Shown here: positions 54,583-63,073 of the stretch, piece after piece
Layout of the letters: each line of letters begins with the position of its first letter
How positions within the stretch are numbered: position 1 is the stretch's first letter
Source of the DNA: NORP240 sp942492445
GTDB taxonomy: Bacteria > Pseudomonadota > Gammaproteobacteria > Pseudomonadales > Pseudohongiellaceae
NCBI GenBank assembly: GCA_942492445.1
Contig: CALOEW010000090.1
Span: forward strand, 1-64,000
Direction: 5' to 3'
Length of the DNA: 64,000 nucleotides
Program-made: the position numbers and the translations under genes
Notes under the pieces: model-generated
The model's database searches: none
Seen by the model: only the letters and a program-made list of their open reading frames with translations
Told to the model about the DNA's origin: nothing

Positions 54583-55798
54583 TTAATCTGGATCGAATTT
54601 TCCATTCCCGTGACCCGGGGCCATGCGCTGAAACCGCCCTCCTTCCTGCACTACAAGGCCCTTGAGCTCCAAAGACACCAGCAGACGGGTAACTTCTTCG
54701 ATCGACTTTCCCGAGCGCTCCGCCAAAGAATCCGCCGGACAGGGATCATGCCCAAGTTGCTGCAGGAGGGCTCTCTCGGCCGTTTTCAGAGGCTCTGCTT
54801 TCTGGTTGACGGAGGGTTTCAGCGGCGCCGCGTTCCGTGGGGAAGACCCGGCCGCCGAATGCTCCCGGACCCGACCCGCGGCAATGGTGGTTGTACACTC
54901 TTCCCCCGGATTCAGCTCCTCCAGAATCGACTCTACACTGTCGACCAGCTTAGCTCCGTCCCGGATCAAGGCGTGGCAGCCTTTTGAGTTGCCGTTGAAC
55001 AGCGAGCCTGGCACTGCAAAAACTTCACGATTTGTCTCCATTGCCAGTCGCGCAGTGATCAGCGAACCGCTTCGCAGTGCCGCCTCTACGACGATAACGC
55101 CAAGGCTGAGGCCAGCTATGATGCGGTTGCGTTGCGGAAAATTGCCGGCACAGGGTGGAGTGCCCGGGGGAAACTCAGAGATCAGTACACCCTGGTCGGG
55201 AAATTTCCCGCGCCAGTGCCTTGTTACCTGGCGGGTAGGTCCGATCGATTCCGGTGCCAACAATGGCAAGGGTTCTTCCCCCGGCCTCCAGGGCGCCACG
55301 ATGGGCCTCGCTGTCAATTCCGGCGGCCAGCCCGCTGGTGATGCCAAAGCCGTTAGCGGCAAGTTCCTTCGCTAACCAGCGGGCCACAAGCTTTCCGTTA
55401 CCGCTGGCCCGGCGGCTGCCCACAATAGCAAGTTGTGAGGTCGCCAGCAGAGCCCTGTCTCCCGCCACGAAGAGCAGTGGCGGCGGACTGTCTATCTGTT
55501 TGAGTAAAGCCGGGTACGCGGGGTCTTCGTAACAGATCAGGTCTCGATCCGGGGCACTGTGCAGCCATTCGATTGACTGCCGAACCAGCTTTCTACTGAA
55601 AGCTGCGGGATTCTCCAGACTTCGAATAAGTTCCTCTGCCTGGCGACAGTCGGCACCGCTTTCTTCGAAATACCTGACCACCGCCTGATTCAGGCCCGAC
55701 ATGGATCCCGTGTGCCGGATCAACCGAGAGTAGACCGAGTGGGGTAAACCGTCCAGATTGAGCAATTGCAGATACTGCAACTGCAGGGGTGTCACCAT
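54583..55798 (-). CDS. dprA: DNA processing protein DprA/Smf (one frameshift)
   Basis: An N-terminal SAM-like region (GLPHSVYSRLIRHTGSMSG) is followed by the Rossmann core: AIVGSRRASGNGKLVARWL, GFGITSGLAAGIDSEAHRGA and LAIVGTGIDRTYPPGN. Near 55,200 an extra base in an aaatttccc run breaks the frame; it continues GVLISEFPPGTPPCAGNFPQ, RNRIIAGLSLGVIVVEAALR and SGSLITARLAMETNREVFAV. A C-terminal winged-helix domain follows, ending at 54583. DprA loads RecA on incoming single-stranded DNA. Corrected length is about 405 residues. Confidence 0.9.
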
Positions 55799-55874
55799 AG
55801 TGATCGTCCATGATCATGGTTGCACTGCCGAAGGAGTCCAGTGCGACAACCTCAGTCCCCCCGGATTCGGGGCA

Positions 55875-56969
55875 TCAGGGGTTAACCACACTATCGCCAA
55901 GTCTGGCCGGTTCACTGCTGGTCAGGATCAGGCCGTAGCTCAGGTAGTCAAAAACCCGGTAAACCAGTACCGTGCCCACTTCCTGGCCGGGCATTTCCAC
56001 GGTTTCATTGGCGGCTGCCGCAAAAAAGCGTTGCACGAAGTTTTTCTTTTCGCGTTCCGTATCATCAACTATCTGTTCTCCAGCCTGCTTGACAGAAAGG
56101 ATGTCACCGGGATTCAAGCCGTCGCGGTCACCAACGTCCACCAGAACCGTGTCCAGCTGAGAGGCCATACGCTCGGTGTTGATCATGGCCACGATATGGC
56201 CGGAAACCTGCCCCGAGGGCGACCTGGGATAGATGATGGAATTGAAACGTTGCTCCGCCCCGACCAGCAGGCGGTCCCCAACCTTGATTTCTTCCCTGCT
56301 TCGGGTAATCCGCAGGCGCTTGATATCTCCGGACTCCTCACCCACCACCGTTGCACTCCCTACAGTTAACAGTTCAACCGAGGTGGCACTCTGATCTTCA
56401 GGGTCGCTGAAAATGTTTACCTGCCGGTAGATGACAAAGTTTGTGATTTCGGCGGGCCAGTTTCCACGGGCGTATATTTCATCTCCGCTGCCTATTACCA
56501 GCCGATTGCCCTGGGGCGAGACAATATGCGGTGCTGCTTCGTATTCGGCCTGCTGCACAATTCGATTGGTGGTAAAACTGCTTTGAACATCTTCCAGAGG
56601 AATGGCAGGAATTTCACTGGTTACGCCCACGACCCGCATCTGGGGCTCAAGACGCTGAACGCGAAGATCTCCCCGCTGGGCCACCAGGCGTGCCCTGCCA
56701 TTAATAAATTCCACTCGAACCACATCACCCGGCCTGATGTCGCTGTCGTCTTCAAGGAACGGTGTGGGCTGCCAGAATTCTCCCCAGGATGAGGGGTTTG
56801 TTAGGAACTTGCTGGCAATTTGCCTGATCGTGTCGCCTTCCTGTACGGTATAGCTTTGTGGATAATCCCGCACGAAAACTGAACTAACCTGCCCGACCAC
56901 CGCAGTGACCGGTAACAACAGGCTGTTGAGAAAAACGACGAGTAAAAATTTGCTTAGGACACTCTTCAT
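55875..56969 (-). CDS. LysM-domain envelope protein
   Basis: The 364-residue product has a signal peptide (LLVVFLNSLLLPVTAVVG) and one LysM motif at about 38–90 (SYTVQEGDTIRQIASKF, DIRPGDVVRVEF) for peptidoglycan binding. The rest is beta-rich with a second GDIL-type segment (VGDRDGLNPGDILSVKQAG). It is the homologue of the LysM protein found beside dprA and def in pseudomonads (PA0020-like). Function is unknown. It is divergent from def. Confidence 0.88.
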   Translation of the reverse strand: MKSVLSKFLLVVFLNSLLLPVTAVVGQVSSVFVRDYPQSYTVQEGDTIRQIASKFLTNPSSWGEFWQPTPFLEDDSDIRPGDVVRVEFINGRARLVAQRGDLRVQRLEPQMRVVGVTSEIPAIPLEDVQSSFTTNRIVQQAEYEAAPHIVSPQGNRLVIGSGDEIYARGNWPAEITNFVIYRQVNIFSDPEDQSATSVELLTVGSATVVGEESGDIKRLRITRSREEIKVGDRLLVGAEQRFNSIIYPRSPSGQVSGHIVAMINTERMASQLDTVLVDVGDRDGLNPGDILSVKQAGEQIVDDTEREKKNFVQRFFAAAANETVEMPGQEVGTVLVYRVFDYLSYGLILTSSEPARLGDSVVNP

Positions 56970-57014
56970 AGCTTAATTTCCACGGGTGCGAGGCTGATTA
57001 TCTTAGCAATAAGG

Positions 57015-57020
57015 TATAAT
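57015..57020 (+). promoter_or_regulatory. Possible -10 box of the def operon
   Basis: A perfect TATAAT lies 78 bases before the def ATG. The matching -35 is weak: CTGATT would give a 15-base spacer. Confidence 0.35.
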
Positions 57021-57097
57021 CAGAACCGGTCCCAGTTCACAGAACCAACTTATTGAATTGACAGGTCAGCCTGGCTGGCAACTAATCAATTACGCTT

Positions 57098-57604
57098 ATG
57101 GCAGTTTTACAGATTCTTGAATTCCCCGACCCGCGACTTCGAACCGTAGCCTCACCGGTCACCGCTTTCGATGACGGTGTCAAGCAACTGATCGCGGACA
57201 TGTTCGAAACCATGTACGAAGCCCAGGGAATCGGCCTGGCCGCCACCCAGGTCAACGTGCACAAACGCTTGCTTGTAATAGACTTATCGGAAAATAAAGA
57301 TAGTCCTCAAGTCTTTATTAATCCAGAATTCGAAGTAATCGACGACGAGGAGGCCGAGTATGACGAAGGCTGCCTGTCGGTACCTGGGTATTACGAAACA
57401 ATATGCCGGCCACGAGCGATCCGAGTCTCGGCCTGTAATGCCGATGGCGAGCCCTTCGAATTAGAGGCCACCGGCCTGCTTGCCACCTGCGTTCAACATG
57501 AGATCGATCATCTCAATGGTAAGCTTTTTGTGGACTACCTGAGTACTCTGAAGCGGAATCGAATCCGGCAGAAGCTGGAAAAAGAACAAAAGACGTCCGC
57601 CTGA
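57098..57604 (+). CDS. def: Peptide deformylase
   Basis: All three signature motifs are present in the 168-residue protein: GIGLAATQVN, the Cys ligand in DEGCLSVPGY, and HEIDH in CVQHEIDHLNGKLFVDYL. It removes the N-formyl group from new proteins. fmt follows after two bases, so formylation and deformylation are co-expressed. Confidence 0.97.
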   Translation: MAVLQILEFPDPRLRTVASPVTAFDDGVKQLIADMFETMYEAQGIGLAATQVNVHKRLLVIDLSENKDSPQVFINPEFEVIDDEEAEYDEGCLSVPGYYETICRPRAIRVSACNADGEPFELEATGLLATCVQHEIDHLNGKLFVDYLSTLKRNRIRQKLEKEQKTSA

Positions 57605-57606
57605 TA

Positions 57607-58569
57607 ATGCCGCCTCTTGATATTGTCTTCGCCGGCACACCGGAATTCGCTGCCCGGCACCTTGAATCACTGTTGGGAGGTCCGCATCGGATTGTCGCGG
57701 TTTACACACAGCCTGACCGCCGGGCCGGGCGGGGTAAGAAGCTGGTTCCCAGCCCGGTCAAAGCGCTGGCCCTTTCACACCATATCCCTGTTCATCAGCC
57801 GGTCACCCTGAAAACTCCGGAAGCCCGGCGACAGCTCGCGGCACTGAAGCCGGATTTGCTGGTGGTGGTGGCCTACGGCCTGCTTCTTCCTGAAGCGGTG
57901 TTGCAAATCCCCCGGCTTGGATGTGTCAACGTTCATGCCTCGCTTCTACCCCGATGGCGCGGTGCAGCACCCATCGACAGGGCTCTGTTGGCCGGAGACA
58001 CTGAAACTGGCATTACCATTATGCAGATGGATGCCGGCCTCGATACCGGCGCCATGTTGCTGCGCCGGTCAGTGACCATTGAAGGCGATGATACGCGGGC
58101 CTCCCTGGAGCTGAAATTGATACAGGCAGGAACCAAGGCTCTTCCCTATGCCATTGATACTATTGAAAAACTTCAACTAACCGCCACTCCCCAGGAAGAC
58201 CGCTTCAGCACTTACGCCAGGAAACTCGACAAAGAGGAGGCGCTGATCGACTGGCACAATCCGGCAGTTCAGGTGGACCGCCAGGTCCGGGCCGGCGTCG
58301 GCCGTCAACCTGCCTATTGTTACGCCGGGTCTACCCGACTCCGGGTTCTGGAGGCCAGCCCGGAAATCTACGGCGGCAGTGCGCCACCGGGGACGGTTCT
58401 GGAACTCGATCGAAACGGCATGCGGGTGAGTTGCGGCGACGGCAGTCTGCTGATTCGGAAGATACAACTGCCTGGTAAAAATCCTGTGTCCATTGGAGAT
58501 CTGATGAATGCCAGACAGGAAATTCTGAAGGCCGGTGTGCTGCTCAGCAGCCACGGGGCCGTCGACTGA
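57607..58569 (+). CDS. fmt: Methionyl-tRNA formyltransferase
   Basis: The 320-residue enzyme starts DIVFAGTPEFAARHLESLL. It has the formyl-folate site NVHASLLPRWRGAAPIDRAL, the catalytic Asp in GITIMQMDAGLDTGAMLLR and a C-terminal OB-like tRNA-binding domain. It formylates initiator Met-tRNA. The TGA abuts the rsmB ATG directly. Confidence 0.97.
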   Translation: MPPLDIVFAGTPEFAARHLESLLGGPHRIVAVYTQPDRRAGRGKKLVPSPVKALALSHHIPVHQPVTLKTPEARRQLAALKPDLLVVVAYGLLLPEAVLQIPRLGCVNVHASLLPRWRGAAPIDRALLAGDTETGITIMQMDAGLDTGAMLLRRSVTIEGDDTRASLELKLIQAGTKALPYAIDTIEKLQLTATPQEDRFSTYARKLDKEEALIDWHNPAVQVDRQVRAGVGRQPAYCYAGSTRLRVLEASPEIYGGSAPPGTVLELDRNGMRVSCGDGSLLIRKIQLPGKNPVSIGDLMNARQEILKAGVLLSSHGAVD

Positions 58570-59958
58570 ATGGCCGGCGGCGCCAGCAGTCGGGCGGTGT
58601 CAGCCCGGATAATCTGCCAGTTGCTGGCGGGACAAGGTTCCCTCAGCAATCTCCTGCCCCGGGGAGAGGCACAGCCCGACGCCCCATTGATACAGGAAAT
58701 CTGTTATGGAGTCTGTCGCTATTTCTTTGCCTTACGGCGGATAGTGGATCTGCGGCTGACAAAACCCCTGAGGTCTAAAGACCAGGATGTCGATGCGTTG
58801 CTCCTTGTGGGGGCCTACCAGATTTTCTGTATGCGTATCCCCGACCACGCGGCAGTCAATGAAACTGTCAATGCGGCAAGCCTGTTGAAAAAGCCCTGGG
58901 CAAGAGGCCTGCTTAACGGGGTGCTGAGGCAGCTGGTAACCGCTGAATCCCAATGGCTGGAATTGCTGAGATCCGGTCCCGAAGAGGTCCGGTACCTGCA
59001 TCCACAATGGCTGATCGACAGTATCCGCCTGGACTGGCCGGATCACTGGGAAAAAGTGCTTGCCGCTAACAACCATCATGCGCCCATGACACTTCGGGTC
59101 AACCTGTCGAAGACTACGCCCGGACATTATCAGCAGAACCTCACAGTGCTGGGTATGGAAAGCCGGCGCGGTACCCTGGCGGAGAGCTGTCTTTATCTAT
59201 CATCTCCCTGCCCGGTGCAAAATCTGCCGGGGTTCTTTGACGGTCTGGCAAGCGTTCAGGATGAGGCCTCGCAACTGGTGGCTGGCCTGATGGATCTCGC
59301 CCCGCGACAGCGGGTACTCGACGCCTGTGCGGCACCAGGAGGGAAAACCGCTGCCTGTCTTGAAAGTGAGCCTTTACTGACATCCATAACAGCCGTCGAT
59401 ATCGATGGGCTGCGGGCTAAAAACATCGAGGAAAATCTGCAGCGCCTGGGGCTCAGCGCGGAGCTGAAAGTCGCCGATGCAGCGGACACCGGCAGTTGGT
59501 GGGATGGCAGATTATTCCACCGCATCCTCCTCGATGCTCCCTGCTCTGCCACGGGAGTTATCCGTCGCCACCCCGACATCAAGATCCTGCGAACCGGCGA
59601 CGAAGTGGAACAACTGGCCCGTCGGCAACGCAAGCTGCTTAAGCATCTGTGGCAGTGCCTGGAGCCGGAGGGTCTGCTGCTGTACACCACCTGTTCGCTG
59701 CAGAGGAAGGAGAATGAAACAGTCATCGGGCAATTTCTGGACCAGACAGCGGATGCTAAACATCAAGCAATCGAGGCCGATTGGGGGGTAGAATGTCGTT
59801 TTGGCAGACAACTATTACCTGTTTCGGAAGGCAATGACGGGTTTTATTACGCGCTGTTGAAGAAAACCAGGGCAGCCCGTAACGGAAACTCGGATTGCTT
59901 TTCCAACGGCACGCGTGGAGACATTCCGCGGCACTCCGGTCCCCCTGAAACTACCTGA
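58570..59958 (+). CDS. rsmB: 16S rRNA m5C967 methyltransferase
   Basis: The N-terminal NusB-like domain (about 1–140) includes DVDALLLVGAYQIFCMRIPD and HAAVNETVNAASLL. The SAM-binding core has DACAAPGGKTAACLE, and the catalytic cysteines lie in LLDAPCSATGVIRRHPDIK and TTCSLQRKENE. It methylates C967 of 16S rRNA. The 462-residue length carries about 25 residues more than usual at the C-terminus (NGNSDCFSNGTRGDIPRHSG), possibly from a small indel near the end. Confidence 0.94.
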   Translation: MAGGASSRAVSARIICQLLAGQGSLSNLLPRGEAQPDAPLIQEICYGVCRYFFALRRIVDLRLTKPLRSKDQDVDALLLVGAYQIFCMRIPDHAAVNETVNAASLLKKPWARGLLNGVLRQLVTAESQWLELLRSGPEEVRYLHPQWLIDSIRLDWPDHWEKVLAANNHHAPMTLRVNLSKTTPGHYQQNLTVLGMESRRGTLAESCLYLSSPCPVQNLPGFFDGLASVQDEASQLVAGLMDLAPRQRVLDACAAPGGKTAACLESEPLLTSITAVDIDGLRAKNIEENLQRLGLSAELKVADAADTGSWWDGRLFHRILLDAPCSATGVIRRHPDIKILRTGDEVEQLARRQRKLLKHLWQCLEPEGLLLYTTCSLQRKENETVIGQFLDQTADAKHQAIEADWGVECRFGRQLLPVSEGNDGFYYALLKKTRAARNGNSDCFSNGTRGDIPRHSGPPETT

Positions 59959-59990
59959 CCCGAGCTGGCATCAGGCTGCAGGACGTAGAC

Positions 59991-61367
59991 ATGAAAATTA
60001 TCATTCTCGGCGCCAACCAGGTCGGTTCCACCCTGGCGGAAACCCTCGCCAACGAGCGCAACGACATAACTGTCGTGGATACCGATGTCAATCGCCTCAG
60101 AGAGCTCAAGGACAAGATTGATATAGGCACCATAGCCGGCATGGCCTCCCACCCCGACGTCCTGGAACGTGCTGGCGGAGAAGACGCCGATATGATTATC
60201 GCCGTGACCGAAAGCGATGAGATCAATATGGTTGCCTGCCGGGTTGCCTATTCACTATTCCACACTCCCAAGAAAATCTGCCGCCTGCGTTCCACCGCCT
60301 ACCTTGTCAGCGATAAGCTGCTTAGCGGTCAGGACGGGATAGCCGTGGACGTAGTGATCAGTCCGGAGCACATCGTATCCGACTACATACGACGTCTGAT
60401 CGATCTGCCCGGATCACTCCAGGTTCTGGATTTTGCCGACGGCAAGGTTCAGCTGGTAGCGGTCAAGGCTCATTACGGCGGACCACTGGTAGGGCAGGAA
60501 ATCCGTTTGCTCAGACAGCACATGCCGTCCATTGATACACGTGTCGCGGCAATTTTCCGGCGGGACCGACCCATAATCCCGGAAGGCTCTACAGTGATAG
60601 AAGCCGACGACGAAGTATTTCTGATTGCAGCCAGGAATGATATCCGGGCCGTAATCAGCGAACTGCGGCGAATGGACAAACCTTACCGGAGGTTGATGAT
60701 TGCCGGCGGCGGCAATATAGGTCTAAGACTTGCCGAGGAAATAGAAAAGCGTTACCAGGTAAAGATCATAGAGCGCAACAAGGAGCGCTGTATTTTTCTT
60801 TCCGAAATCCTGAACAAGGCCATTGTCCTGAATGGTGAATGCTCTCAGGGGGAGTTGCTCATCGAAGAAAATATCGAGGATACTGACGTATTTCTCGCAC
60901 TGACCAACGACGACGAAGCCAACATCATGTCCTCCCTGTTGGCGAAGCGGCTGGGTGCCAGAAAGGTCATGTGCCTGATCAATAACCCGGCCTATGTCGA
61001 CCTCGTGCAGGGAGGTGAAATCGATATCGCCATCTCACCACAGCAGGCAACCATCGGCAGCCTGCTCGCTCATGTAAGGCGTGGGGACGTTGTCAATGTT
61101 CATTCATTGCGGCGAGGGGCCGCCGAGGCCATGGAGGCCATTGCCCATGGCGACCCTCACTCCTCCAAGGTGGTGGGGCGGACCATTGAGGAAATTGAAC
61201 TTCCGGAGGGTACTACCATTGGCGCAATCGTGAGAAAGGAGGAAGTCCTCATCGCCCACGATGATATCGTCGTTGAGTCGAATGATCATGTCATCCTGTT
61301 TCTGGTTGACCGTAAACAGATACCCGAAGTGGAACGCTTATTCCAAGTAGGCTTCAGCTTTTTCTAG
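59991..61367 (+). CDS. trkA: Trk potassium uptake regulatory protein
   Basis: The 458-residue cytoplasmic protein has two RCK units. Each has a Rossmann NAD site (IIILGANQVGSTLAETLANE at the start; MIAGGGNIGLRLAEEIEKRY near residue 235) and a C-terminal TrkA_C domain. It gates TrkH in response to nucleotides. trkH follows 15 bases later. Confidence 0.97.
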   Translation: MKIIILGANQVGSTLAETLANERNDITVVDTDVNRLRELKDKIDIGTIAGMASHPDVLERAGGEDADMIIAVTESDEINMVACRVAYSLFHTPKKICRLRSTAYLVSDKLLSGQDGIAVDVVISPEHIVSDYIRRLIDLPGSLQVLDFADGKVQLVAVKAHYGGPLVGQEIRLLRQHMPSIDTRVAAIFRRDRPIIPEGSTVIEADDEVFLIAARNDIRAVISELRRMDKPYRRLMIAGGGNIGLRLAEEIEKRYQVKIIERNKERCIFLSEILNKAIVLNGECSQGELLIEENIEDTDVFLALTNDDEANIMSSLLAKRLGARKVMCLINNPAYVDLVQGGEIDIAISPQQATIGSLLAHVRRGDVVNVHSLRRGAAEAMEAIAHGDPHSSKVVGRTIEEIELPEGTTIGAIVRKEEVLIAHDDIVVESNDHVILFLVDRKQIPEVERLFQVGFSFF

Positions 61368-61382
61368 GTTTCCCAGAACACC

Positions 61383-62834
61383 ATGCACTTTTCCATTATT
61401 GTTAAAATCCTCGGCATCCTGCTGATGCTTTTCAGTTTTCTGAGTAACCTGCCACCCATGGCAGTTGCCCTGATTTACCGGGAGAATACTCTTTTTGAGT
61501 TTGGCGCGCCCCTTGTAATCACGTTCAGCATCGGTCTGTTCCTGTTTTTACTGACATTCCGCTCTAAAGAAGAGTTGCACACCCGGGACGGGTTTCTCGT
61601 GGTAATCCTGTTCTGGAGCGTTCTCGGTACTTTTGGATGTCTGCCATTTCTATTTGCCCCGGTCCCTGAGTTGACCTTGACCGATGCGATTTTCGAATCA
61701 CTCTCCGGGCTCACTACAACCGGAGCAACGGTCATCAGTGGTATTGACGAACTGCCCAGGTCAATCCTATTTTACCGTCAACAACTCCAGTGGTTGGGGG
61801 GCATGGGCATAGTAGCTCTGGCTGTAGCCGTACTGCCAATGCTTGGTATCGGAGGCATGCAGCTTTATCGAGCCGAGATGCCAGGGCCGATCAAGGATAA
61901 CAAACTGGTGCCGCGGCTCACGGAAACGGCAAAAGCTCTCTGGTACATCTACCTGGCGCTGACGCTATTGTGTGCAATGGCCTACTGGGTTGTAGGCATG
62001 AACCTGTTCGACGCCGTCACCCACAGTTTCGCCACTGTCGCAATAGGCGGATTTTCGACCCATGATGCCAGTATAGCTTACTTCGACAACACTGCCGTGG
62101 AGCTGGTGGCGATCGTGTTCATGTTCGTCGCCGGAATCAATTTTGCCCTTCACTTTACGGCCTGGAATCGCCGCAGCATTAAGCACTACCTGGTCGATCC
62201 GGAACTGAGATTCTATGCCTTCATCCTGCTTCTGGTTTCGGTAATAACAATTACAGTTCTGCGAACCTCTCAGACTTACGGATTGTCCGAAGCACTTATC
62301 AAAGGACTGTTCCAGGTTGTCTCCGTAGCTACCACGACCGGCTTCACTTCTGCGGACTACAGTTCCTGGCCGTCCTTCCTTCCCTACATGCTGCTGTACG
62401 CGGCCATCATCGGTGCCTGCGCCGGGTCCACGGGGGGCGGTATCAAGGTGATTCGAATCCTGCTGATTTTCAAACAGGGAATTCGAGAGGTACAACGGCT
62501 GATCCATCCACGGGCGGAGATTCCCATCAAAGTAGGAAAAACTCCGGTGCCCAGCCGGGTAGTGGAAGCCGTATGGGGGTTTTTTTCAGTCTACGTGATG
62601 GTATTCATGGCCATGTTACTGGCCTTGCTTGCCACCGGCCTGGACATTATCACCGCCTTCAGTGCCGTGGGGGCCTGTATCAACAATCTTGGTCCCGGCC
62701 TGGAGGGCGTCGCTCTGAATTACGGCGAGCTGCCCGCCACGGCAAAATGGATTCTGTGTCTGGCGATGCTGATGGGGCGCCTTGAAGTGTTTACCCTGCT
62801 GGTTCTCTTCACCCCCACGTTCTGGCGCAAATAA
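61383..62834 (+). CDS. trkH: Trk potassium uptake channel subunit
   Basis: The 483-residue membrane protein has the four-fold pore repeat. Selectivity-like loops are ESLSGLTTTGATVISG, THSFATVAIGGFSTHD, VSVATTTGFTSADYSSWP and GACINNLGPGLEGVAL. The family block IIGACAGSTGGGIKVIRILL is clear. It takes up potassium with TrkA. The gene ends the def–fmt–rsmB–trkA–trkH run. Confidence 0.97.
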   Translation: MHFSIIVKILGILLMLFSFLSNLPPMAVALIYRENTLFEFGAPLVITFSIGLFLFLLTFRSKEELHTRDGFLVVILFWSVLGTFGCLPFLFAPVPELTLTDAIFESLSGLTTTGATVISGIDELPRSILFYRQQLQWLGGMGIVALAVAVLPMLGIGGMQLYRAEMPGPIKDNKLVPRLTETAKALWYIYLALTLLCAMAYWVVGMNLFDAVTHSFATVAIGGFSTHDASIAYFDNTAVELVAIVFMFVAGINFALHFTAWNRRSIKHYLVDPELRFYAFILLLVSVITITVLRTSQTYGLSEALIKGLFQVVSVATTTGFTSADYSSWPSFLPYMLLYAAIIGACAGSTGGGIKVIRILLIFKQGIREVQRLIHPRAEIPIKVGKTPVPSRVVEAVWGFFSVYVMVFMAMLLALLATGLDIITAFSAVGACINNLGPGLEGVALNYGELPATAKWILCLAMLMGRLEVFTLLVLFTPTFWRK

Positions 62835-63073
62835 TCCACCCCGGAGATTGCCCCCGGGATTCCCGTCTGGGCCGGTGCTCAGTGCCCGAATTCCAAACTT
62901 GTGGAAGCCAAGAATACATGAGTGATGGCTGAAGGAGGAAAATCCTTCCAGTGGAAACTGGGAAACCTTCATCCACAAGTCGTTTGAGTCAAGAAAAGCC
63001 CTGTCTTTTTTTCAGCAAAATTGGTACTTCTTAAATATGCAGAGATTCCTTAAGAATAGGGGACAGCAATGGT
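62835..63073. other. Intergenic region between trkH and the acyltransferase gene
   Basis: About 240 bases between convergent genes. No clear terminator with a T-run is visible and no gene is supportable. Confidence 0.4.
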
